This document shows, one piece after another, positions 58,288 to 64,000 of a DNA stretch of 64,000 bases. The stretch spans positions 4,921,501-4,985,500 of the forward strand of contig NZ_CP126107.1 of assembly GCF_030123365.1 (NCBI RefSeq), given 5' to 3'. The notes under the pieces were generated by a model. The model made no database searches, was not told the origin of the DNA, and saw only the letters and a program-made list of their open reading frames with translations. The stretch comes from Neobacillus sp. SuZ13 (GTDB lineage Bacteria > Bacillota > Bacilli > Bacillales > Cytobacillaceae). Positions within the stretch are counted from its first letter, which is position 1, and the number at the start of each line of letters is the position of its first letter. Both the position numbers and the translations under genes were made by a program.

Positions 58288-60675
58288 TTAGTTTCTTAAT
58301 GGTTTGCCTTTCACAAGCATATGCTGCATGCGCTGTTGTGATTTTGGCTCCGCAATAAGGCTTAAGAATGCCTGCCTTTCGAGATCCAATAAATATTGCT
58401 CATCTACTTCTGTACCAAACGGCACCCTGCCGCCAGCAATAACATAGGCAATTTTCTTTGCAATTTTTAAATCATGTTCTGAAATATAACCAGATAAACG
58501 CATCGCTTCAGCACCGAGTAATAGGGTGGCATAACCTGTTTCACCAACGACTGGAACTTTACGGCGCACCTTAGGCTTGTAGCCACTTTCATGTAACGCT
58601 AGAACAGCCTGCTTCGCATCATAGAGCAGATGATCATTATTAAAGCTGATGCCATCAGACTTACTTAGGAAATTGTTTTCCCGTGCTTCTTCTGCGGAAG
58701 TAGAAACTTTTGCGGTCGCAATCGTTTCAAACACTTTATTGGCGATCGTTTGCAGGTCAAACGGAACCCCGTTTGGCAGGTTTTCTAAATGCTTCATATA
58801 AAGCTCTTTGTTTCCGCCGCCGCCTGGGAGTAAGCCGACACCAACTTCAACAAGCCCCATATACGTTTCGGCTGAAGCTTGAATATGTGCAGCCGGCAAA
58901 CAAACCTCTGCTCCGCCGCCAAGTGTCATGCCGAATGGAGCAGCGACCACTGGCTTCGAGCTGTATTTCACTTTTAGTAAAGCACTGTGAAGATGACGCA
59001 CAATCATATCAAGTTCATAAATATTGTCATCCTGTACTTCCATGAGCATCATCGCCAAATTGGCACCAACACAGAAATTCTTTCCTTGGTTACCGATGAC
59101 AAGTCCCTTATAGTTCTTCTCCACTTCTTCGACGGCATAGTTAATCATTTGCACGATATCAAGACCTATCGCATTGTTAGGTGAATGGAATTCTAACAGC
59201 GCAACACCATCACCGATATCAATCAGACTTGCACCGCTATTCTTTTTAATGACACCCTTTTGGTTCTTGATCTTCTTAAGGTCGAGGGCCTTCGGGTTGA
59301 TTTCCACTAATCGATATTGACCGTTATCATAGTAAAACTTTTCTCCGTTTTCTTCTAAATAGAAGGATGAATGTCCTTTTTCCAACATTTCTGTTACCCA
59401 AGCTGGAACTTCTAAACCGGCTTCCTTCATTTTCTGAACAGACTTTTCGACGCCGATGGCATCCCATGTCTCAAAAGGACCTGTTTCCCAGCCAAAGCCC
59501 CATTTCATTGCACGGTCGATGGAAACGATATCGTCTGCAATTTCGCCTAATAACCGGGCGGAGTATATAAATGACTGTGCCATCGTATTCCATAAGAATT
59601 GTCCAGCCCGGTCATTTGCGTATACAAGCGCTTTCAATTTATTGGCTGTGCCTTTTTCCTGCTTTGCTAACTCAACCGCAGGTGTGGACAGCTTTTTACG
59701 CGGACCATATTCTAATGTATTTGGATCAAGTTCAAGAATGTCCTTACCTTTTTTCAAAAAGAATCCTTGACCGGATTTGCTGCCAAGCCACCCTTTTTCT
59801 ACCATCTTTTTCAAAAAGGCAGGAATTTCGAATACTTCCTTTTCTTTGCCTTCGACTTTTTCATAAACGTTATTAGCCACATGATAGAAAGTATCCAAGC
59901 CGACTACATCAAGTGTGCGGAAGGTAGCACTTTTTGCGCGGCCAATAAGTGGGCCAGTGATTGAATCGACTTCGCCGACACTAAGGCCCGCCTTTAGCAT
60001 TTCCTGAACAGTTACGAGAAGTCCGTAAGTTCCAATCCGGTTCGCAATAAAGTTTGGTGTATCCTTTGCAACCACCACACCTTTTCCTAAAACGTCTTCA
60101 CCAAAAGTTTTCATGAATGAAAGGACTTCTGGAGACGTATATTGAGTAGGAATCACTTCAAGCAATTTCAAATAGCGCGGCGGGTTAAAAAAGTGGGTAC
60201 CAAGGAAATGCTTTTGGAAATCTTCGGAACGGCCTGCGACCATCGCTTCTACTGAAATTCCTGATGTATTGGAGCTGATAATGCTGCCCGGTTTCCGGTA
60301 TTGATCAACCTTTTCAAATACCTGTTTCTTAACGTTCAGGTTTTCAACGACCACTTCAATGACCCAGTCAACATCCTTCAGTTTGAATAGATCGTCTTCT
60401 AGATTGCCTGCTTCAATTAAGGCTAAATTCTTTTTCACTGCCAATGGGGCAGGCTTTTGCTTCAATAATTTTTGGATGGAAGCTGCACTAATTCGATTAC
60501 GCACTTGTTTATCTTGTAGTGTCAGTCCTTTTGCCTCTTCGTCTTTCGTAAGTTCACGTGGCACGATATCTAATAATATTGTTGGGATGCCGATATTTGC
60601 GAGATGGGCAGCAATTCCAGACCCCATCACACCAGATCCTAGGACAGCTGCTTTTTTAATTACTTGGTTCAACAT
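58288..60675 (-). CDS. fadN: 3-hydroxyacyl-CoA dehydrogenase/enoyl-CoA hydratase FadN (YusL)
   Basis: A 795-residue two-activity enzyme of beta-oxidation. The N-terminal dehydrogenase has the NAD motif AAVLGSGVMGSGIAAHLAN and FLGTHFFNPPRYLKLLEV; a C-terminal crotonase domain (about 485-680) has FCVGANLAM and GGGAEVCLPAA. The domain order, dehydrogenase first, is the reverse of E. coli FadB and typical of the Bacillus protein. ATG 60675 follows AAGGGGGAG. The gene lies behind a FadR box. Confidence 0.95.
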   Translation of the reverse strand: MLNQVIKKAAVLGSGVMGSGIAAHLANIGIPTILLDIVPRELTKDEEAKGLTLQDKQVRNRISAASIQKLLKQKPAPLAVKKNLALIEAGNLEDDLFKLKDVDWVIEVVVENLNVKKQVFEKVDQYRKPGSIISSNTSGISVEAMVAGRSEDFQKHFLGTHFFNPPRYLKLLEVIPTQYTSPEVLSFMKTFGEDVLGKGVVVAKDTPNFIANRIGTYGLLVTVQEMLKAGLSVGEVDSITGPLIGRAKSATFRTLDVVGLDTFYHVANNVYEKVEGKEKEVFEIPAFLKKMVEKGWLGSKSGQGFFLKKGKDILELDPNTLEYGPRKKLSTPAVELAKQEKGTANKLKALVYANDRAGQFLWNTMAQSFIYSARLLGEIADDIVSIDRAMKWGFGWETGPFETWDAIGVEKSVQKMKEAGLEVPAWVTEMLEKGHSSFYLEENGEKFYYDNGQYRLVEINPKALDLKKIKNQKGVIKKNSGASLIDIGDGVALLEFHSPNNAIGLDIVQMINYAVEEVEKNYKGLVIGNQGKNFCVGANLAMMLMEVQDDNIYELDMIVRHLHSALLKVKYSSKPVVAAPFGMTLGGGAEVCLPAAHIQASAETYMGLVEVGVGLLPGGGGNKELYMKHLENLPNGVPFDLQTIANKVFETIATAKVSTSAEEARENNFLSKSDGISFNNDHLLYDAKQAVLALHESGYKPKVRRKVPVVGETGYATLLLGAEAMRLSGYISEHDLKIAKKIAYVIAGGRVPFGTEVDEQYLLDLERQAFLSLIAEPKSQQRMQHMLVKGKPLRN

Positions 60676-60694
60676 TGTCTCCCCCTTCAAACCT

Positions 60695-60712
60695 TGAATG
60701 AATACTCATTCA
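60695..60712. promoter_or_regulatory. FadR operator of the fadN operon
   Basis: TGAATGAATACTCATTCA is a full match to the B. subtilis FadR consensus TGAATGAMTANTCATTCA. It is positioned between the predicted start of transcription and the fadN RBS. A half-site TTGAATGAGT lies at 60739-60748. Long-chain acyl-CoA should release FadR and open the operon. Confidence 0.92.
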
Positions 60713-60760
60713 TTTTTTAACCAAAAAAAATTCACATTTGAATGAGTCTTGTTACTACTT

Positions 60761-60789
60761 ACTATAGAATATTTTGAAAATTTGTGCAA
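60761..60789 (-). promoter_or_regulatory. Sigma-A promoter of the fadN operon
   Basis: TTGCAC (60784-60789) and TATAGT (60761-60766) with exactly 17 nt between them, read on the minus strand. Transcription would begin near 60754, placing the FadR box about 42-59 nt downstream. Confidence 0.7.
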
Positions 60790-60880
60790 TCATTAAACGC
60801 GGAATTTTGGATTTTTTTTGAAAAATAAATTTTTAAATATTTTCACCTAAAAGGGCATCCTATTATCAGAGGTGATAACG

Positions 60881-61012
60881 ATGGCGAAAATGAAAAAAGA
60901 CCCTTCCAAAGCTGGGGTAAGTGCGGCAAGTGTGAAAGGCAATGGCGGGCCAGGCAATGAAGAGGCTCATCTTGATAAAAAGAACAGCCAGAATAATCAA
61001 TATAAGCGCTAA
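60881..61012 (+). CDS. yuzL: YuzL-like small spore protein
   Basis: A 43-residue hydrophilic protein, starting MAKMKKDPSKAGVSAASVKG and ending NNQYKR, which matches the YuzL-like family. The composition (Lys, Asn, Gly, Ser) resembles minor small acid-soluble spore proteins. GAGGTGAT precedes ATG 60881. It is divergent from fadN and has its own terminator. Confidence 0.85.
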   Translation: MAKMKKDPSKAGVSAASVKGNGGPGNEEAHLDKKNSQNNQYKR

Positions 61013-61015
61013 GGA

Positions 61016-61050
61016 AAGCAGGCTGATTGTTTCAGCCTGTTTCTCTTTTT
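61016..61050 (+). terminator. Terminator of yuzL
   Basis: AAAGCAGGCTGA pairs with TCAGCCTGTTTCT, followed by UUUUU. Confidence 0.85.
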
Positions 61051-61114
61051 GCATAAAAGTTCCTGTTTGAGAGACCATAAAGTCGTAAAGATTACATGAA
61101 TTAGGAGGGTTATT

Positions 61115-61408
61115 ATGCAGCAACAAAATATGAATATGCCCAATATGAATATGCAAAATCAACAAGCAACCATGCAACAGCCTCCCGGAGTCGTGTCAAC
61201 AAAGGATGCTCTTTATTTAACCGATATGATGTCTTGGAACTTATTGTCCGCGAAGAAAGCTCACTTTTTTGCGGGACAGTGTCAGGACACTGAAATCAAA
61301 GCGGAAGCCGAAAAAGTAGCCCAAATGCATCAGCGCCACTATCAACAGATTCTAGGCCACTTAGGCCAGCATGCCAGCCAGCAGCAGCCCTTAAACAATA
61401 TGCAATAA
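61115..61408 (+). CDS. Spore coat-like protein (CotF/YusN-related)
   Basis: A 97-residue protein with a Met/Asn/Gln-rich N terminus (QQNMNMPNMNMQNQQ) and a helical region, ALYLTDMMSWNLLSAKKAHFF ... HQRHYQQIL, that resembles the CotF-type helical bundle of Bacillus coat proteins. GGAGGG precedes the ATG. A second coat gene follows, with a dispersed repeat between them. Confidence 0.78.
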   Translation: MQQQNMNMPNMNMQNQQATMQQPPGVVSTKDALYLTDMMSWNLLSAKKAHFFAGQCQDTEIKAEAEKVAQMHQRHYQQILGHLGQHASQQQPLNNMQ

Positions 61409-61410
61409 AG

Positions 61411-61531
61411 AAAAGCGGAAGCGCCTTGCTCAGGGACGACAGGCATAAGACGAGCGGGCATGAAGGTTGCTTTTTGACCTTCAGGACGGATTGGCTTATG
61501 AACCCGAGCCCCTAGGCGCTGGAGCTAGACA
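61411..61531 (+). repeat. Dispersed palindromic repeat, long form A (copy 2)
   Basis: Starts AAAAGCGGAAGCGCCTTGC and ends AGGCGCTGGAGCTAGACA; about 80 percent identical by eye to 4640-4755. It ends about 9 nt before the TAAGGAGG ribosome binding site of the next coat gene. Confidence 0.9.
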
Positions 61532-61556
61532 ACAATAAATAAGGAGGAAAGTTAAA

Positions 61557-61892
61557 ATGAATCAACAACAAAAGATTCAAAACCCTGAAACGCAAGTACC
61601 AAAAACCCCGCAAATGAATGACCGTGATTTTATCAATGATTTATTGACAACAGAGAAATATATGACAAGTGCTTATAGTATGGCCTTGCATGAAGCAAGC
61701 CATGAAGGCTTATATCAGGACATAATGCAGATTTTTTCGGAGACCCAACAATGCCAGCGCAATCTTTATGACCTGATGTTTAAAAAGGGCTGGTATGCGA
61801 TCGAGGCTGCTGACCAGCAAAAATTGCAGCAATCGTATCAGCAGTTTCAAGGATATACGAACCAGTTACCATCTGGCGGTACCCTTCAATAA
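61557..61892 (+). CDS. yusN: CotF-domain spore coat protein (YusN)
   Basis: A 111-residue protein with a polar Gln/Pro-rich N terminus and a CotF domain at about 22-95: DFINDLLTTEKYMTSAYSMAL, ASHEGLYQDIMQIF and NLYDLMFKKGWY. Such proteins assemble into the inner coat. GGAGG lies at a good distance from ATG 61557. Position downstream of the fad genes is the same as yusN in B. subtilis. Confidence 0.88.
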   Translation: MNQQQKIQNPETQVPKTPQMNDRDFINDLLTTEKYMTSAYSMALHEASHEGLYQDIMQIFSETQQCQRNLYDLMFKKGWYAIEAADQQKLQQSYQQFQGYTNQLPSGGTLQ

Positions 61893-61896
61893 TGGC

Positions 61897-61930
61897 AAAA
61901 ACCGGAGGCATCGGCTGCTTCCGGTTTTTG
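61897..61930. terminator. Terminator between yusN and the DUF2573 gene
   Basis: AAAAACCGGA/TCCGGTTTTT stem, 13-14-nt loop with inner pairing, with A and U runs for both convergent genes. Confidence 0.88.
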
Positions 61931-61938
61931 TATGAAAT

Positions 61939-62190
61939 TTATTTTTGAGAAGAGGAACGATGCTGTTCATTCATGACTTTAATTTCATTGATTATTTGCT
62001 TCATTTCTTCCTTCGCATCCGGGTATAGACCATTCCAATGCTTAGCCAAGGCTGGCATGGACTTGGCAATATGGGAGTACAATGCCCACATCTTTACCTT
62101 CTCCTTTATTTCCTCGGTGGATTCCCCCACCATTAGTTCACTATATTTTTCAAGCAAAGCTTCGAACTGCTTCACAAATGTTTTCTCCAT
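61939..62190 (-). CDS. yusU: DUF2573 family protein YusU
   Basis: An 83-residue helical, charged protein: MEKTFVKQFEALLEKYSELM, WALYSHIAKSMPALAKHWNG and EMKQIINEIKVMNEQH. The family is of unknown function. Two adjacent ATG codons (62193 and 62190) follow AAGGTG; the second has the better spacing. It overlaps the end of the FhuF-like gene by 41 nt, so it is the last gene of the siderophore operon. Confidence 0.8.
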   Translation of the reverse strand: MEKTFVKQFEALLEKYSELMVGESTEEIKEKVKMWALYSHIAKSMPALAKHWNGLYPDAKEEMKQIINEIKVMNEQHRSSSQK

Positions 62191-62929
62191 CATGGCACCT
62201 TCTGTCCTTAGCAATATGGGTACATGGGCAAGTTTTGCAGCGCTTACCTGCTGGCATTTGGTATGTAAAACAACAAGTCTTTCTTACTCTTACCTCTGTA
62301 TCCCATTCTTCCAAATACGTCTTTTCAGCAAAGTACTTTTGCAAAGGATTTAAGTTGTAGCGGCCAAACAACTTCCCTTCTGCTTCTGAAAGTAAGTAAC
62401 GAAAATCCTCTGCAGCCTGTTCATAATCTATTAGCTCGGTTTCATAGAGCCAAAATAGGTAGACTGCAATATTTTCCCACAGGATTAACTTCGATATTCC
62501 GAAAGTTTTTTCCAATTGAGAGATGAGTGGATAAACATTATTTGCAAACAGATCTTTCAATACTCTTGTACGCCATTCAGCGCGGTCGTTTCCATCCCAG
62601 CCCTGTAGGTCAGCATCCTTTAAAGAAATCCCTGGCAGCCAATCTTTCCCCTGTATAGCTGTTTCCATTTTTATATTATCCAACGATACATTTAGCTTTT
62701 TATTCAAAGCCGTCATTGCATAAAGTGACATCACAGCCAAAAAGGCATATCGTTTAATAAAAATCGAAGCAGCTATTTTTTCCGAAGGAGCTCCTATCGT
62801 AACGGATAAATTTTCCAAAAAGTTTCTAAGGTGCTTTTCATCTAAAAGATCAGCCACATTGAAAGTATGCTCCAAGCTGGGATTGAAACGGTATTTTTCC
62901 AATTGATTGACCGTGAATAATTTATCCAT
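62150..62929 (-). CDS. FhuF-like ferric-siderophore reductase family protein
   Basis: A 259-residue protein whose C terminus holds the FhuF-type 2Fe-2S ligand pattern CC-x10-C-x2-C (C219, C220, C231, C234 in KTCCF and RCKTC), plus further cysteines C236, C245 and C252. The N-terminal part resembles the IucA/IucC-like C-terminal domain. FhuF proteins reduce ferric siderophores in the cytoplasm to release iron. It overlaps the ABC ATPase gene by 8 nt and the DUF2573 gene by 41 nt, which indicates tight coupling with import. Confidence 0.85.
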   Translation of the reverse strand: MDKLFTVNQLEKYRFNPSLEHTFNVADLLDEKHLRNFLENLSVTIGAPSEKIAASIFIKRYAFLAVMSLYAMTALNKKLNVSLDNIKMETAIQGKDWLPGISLKDADLQGWDGNDRAEWRTRVLKDLFANNVYPLISQLEKTFGISKLILWENIAVYLFWLYETELIDYEQAAEDFRYLLSEAEGKLFGRYNLNPLQKYFAEKTYLEEWDTEVRVRKTCCFTYQMPAGKRCKTCPCTHIAKDRRCHDGENICEAVRSFA

Positions 62930-63743
62930 TGACCGCTACCGCCTTCTCGAGGATACATCTGCCCTTTCCATAAGGAATACAGAGCGGAGTCCCAAATAGT
63001 GGATCCACCGTTACCTCACAGTCCATGCCAAACACATTTTTAACAAGGCTGCGGTTGATGACGTATTCTGGTTTCCCTTGGTCATATACTTTCTGATCCT
63101 TGATGGCAACAACGTTATGTGCATAACGGCAAGCTAGATTAAGATCATGAAGCACCATGACAACCGTCCGTTTTTTCGTTTCATTTAGTTCAAACAGCAA
63201 ATCGAGGATTTCGATTTGATGGGTCATATCCAGGTAAGTGGTTGGTTCGTCAAGGAGGATAATATCCGTATCTTGGGCCAGCGTCATCGCGATCCAAGCA
63301 CGCTGTCTTTGCCCGCCTGATAGTGAATCAACCGTTCTTTCTTTCAGGTCCTCTAATCGTGTAGCCTTTAAGGCATCATGAACCTTTTTCTCATCTTCCT
63401 CAGACCACTGTTTTAACCACGTTTGGTGTGGGTAGCGCCCTTGTTTAACGAGTTGAAGGACTGTTAATCCTTCCGGTGCTGAAGGCGATTGTGGTAAAAT
63501 CGCCATTTTTTTGGCAATGTCCTTTGTGGACAACTTGGCAATCGCTTTCCCTTCGAGCAGTACAGCACCAGATTTGGGCTTCAAGAGACGAGCGATTGAG
63601 CGAAGCAGCGTTGATTTTCCACAGCCATTTCCACCAATAAACACAGTGATTTCACCCTTAGGAATCTTCAAATCTAATTCATCAATAATGAGTGTATCCC
63701 CGTAGGAAAGTGATAAATTCTTCGTTTCAATCGCATTCATCAT
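62922..63743 (-). CDS. yusV: Iron-siderophore ABC transporter ATPase (YusV/FecE type)
   Basis: A 273-residue ATPase with Walker A GGNGCGKSTLL, the segment LPQSPSAPEGLTV typical of the FecE group, signature LSGGQRQRAWIAM and Walker B IILLDEPTTYLD. YusV energises several siderophore permeases in B. subtilis. ATG 63743 follows AAGGAG at 7 nt; the frame to 63803 overlaps the permease gene. It follows the FecCD permease by 13 nt. Confidence 0.93.
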   Translation of the reverse strand: MMNAIETKNLSLSYGDTLIIDELDLKIPKGEITVFIGGNGCGKSTLLRSIARLLKPKSGAVLLEGKAIAKLSTKDIAKKMAILPQSPSAPEGLTVLQLVKQGRYPHQTWLKQWSEEDEKKVHDALKATRLEDLKERTVDSLSGGQRQRAWIAMTLAQDTDIILLDEPTTYLDMTHQIEILDLLFELNETKKRTVVMVLHDLNLACRYAHNVVAIKDQKVYDQGKPEYVINRSLVKNVFGMDCEVTVDPLFGTPLCIPYGKGRCILEKAVAVNG

Positions 63744-63756
63744 CTGACAGCTCCTT

Positions 63757-64000
63757 TTATGAATTTCTAGTTTTAAATAGCAGGTAAATAAAGTACGGTG
63801 CACCGATACCAGCAGTGAATACGCCCGCTGGCACTTCTAATGGTGAGAACAGGGTTCTGCCAATTAAATCAGCGACCATGACAAGAATGCCGCCAATTAA
63901 TGCACTCGCAGGAAGCAATGCTCCAAACGAGGAGCCGACTAACCTTCTCGCCATATGCGGAGCCATTAAGCCGACAAAGCCGATTCCGCCTGCAAAGGCA
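63757..64000 (-). CDS. FecCD-family siderophore permease (C-terminal part)
   Basis: Only the last 80 residues are in the window. They contain the FecCD signature GGIGFVGLMAPHMARRLVG, the following LIGGILVMVADLIGRT and the terminal PAGVFTAGIGAPYFIYLLF helix. The subunit forms the membrane channel for a ferric siderophore together with the downstream ATPase. The 5' part lies beyond the right edge. Confidence 0.93.
   Translation of the reverse strand, partial: AFAGGIGFVGLMAPHMARRLVGSSFGALLPASALIGGILVMVADLIGRTLFSPLEVPAGVFTAGIGAPYFIYLLFKTRNS

Overview
The window is a stretch of low-GC Firmicute chromosome from a spore-forming member of the Bacillaceae (a Bacillus, Neobacillus or Mesobacillus type; the genus cannot be fixed from sequence alone). 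Evidence for this is strong AGGAGG-type ribosome binding sites with many TTG and GTG starts, numerous spore genes (yutH, yutC, lytH, yunB, yuzL, CotF-type coat proteins, a Spo0E-like phosphatase, kapB/kapD), and a gene order that closely follows the yug-yui-yum-yut-yun-suf-yus arc of the Bacillus subtilis chromosome. No tRNA, rRNA, CRISPR, prophage or intact insertion sequence was seen.

Layout. 1-4300: a truncated gene, a LysE-type exporter, a hairpin-rich non-coding block, and a GtrA / GT2 / YkoS-like cassette that looks like a three-component extracytoplasmic glycosylation system. 4400-14600: a small orphan ORF, an unlisted Spo0E-like gene, the YugO K+ channel, yugN, pgi, an iron alcohol dehydrogenase, the arginine/ornithine catabolic pair rocD-rocG, yugI, a small XRE regulator, a DUF1871 gene and an AlaX-type editing protein. 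14700-19300: a tandem-repeat Gly/Gln/Met-rich protein, a SodC lipoprotein, a lipoprotein cyclophilin, kapB, kapD, menI and a Gly/Pro/Tyr-rich mini-protein. 19500-28900: pepA, yuiC, yuiB, yuiA, a Nudix hydrolase, then a redox/Fe-S neighbourhood (yumB, yumC, yutM, yuzB, yutJ, yuzD, yutI). 28900-41700: yutH, pgpA-like yutG, yutF, yutE, an EAL protein, yutD, yutC, lipA, lytH, yunB, yunC and the yunFED run. 42000-47300: the sufCDSUB Fe-S assembly operon. 47600-52100: the metNPQ methionine transporter and metY, each behind its own SAM-I riboswitch. 52100-64000: yusD-G, gcvH, yusI, the fatty-acid beta-oxidation run fadN-fadA-fadE behind a perfect FadR box, yuzL, two coat genes, and a siderophore-uptake operon running off the right edge.

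How the parts fit. Fe-S biogenesis (suf, yutM, yutI, lipA as consumer), flavin redox enzymes (yumB, yumC, yutJ), lipoate/H-protein genes (lipA, gcvH), methionine supply and beta-oxidation are all housekeeping modules with conserved Bacillaceae synteny. The accessory content sits mostly between genes: a superfamily of palindromic dispersed repeats (seven copies, one inside the suf operon, one abutting the kapB ribosome binding site), a degenerate 21-bp tandem repeat, a hairpin array, and gene remnants. I did not find a defence island or a clearly new multi-gene system; the most notable functional cassette is the three-component glycosylation operon, and the most notable unexplained DNA is the hairpin array at 944-1028 and the repeat families.
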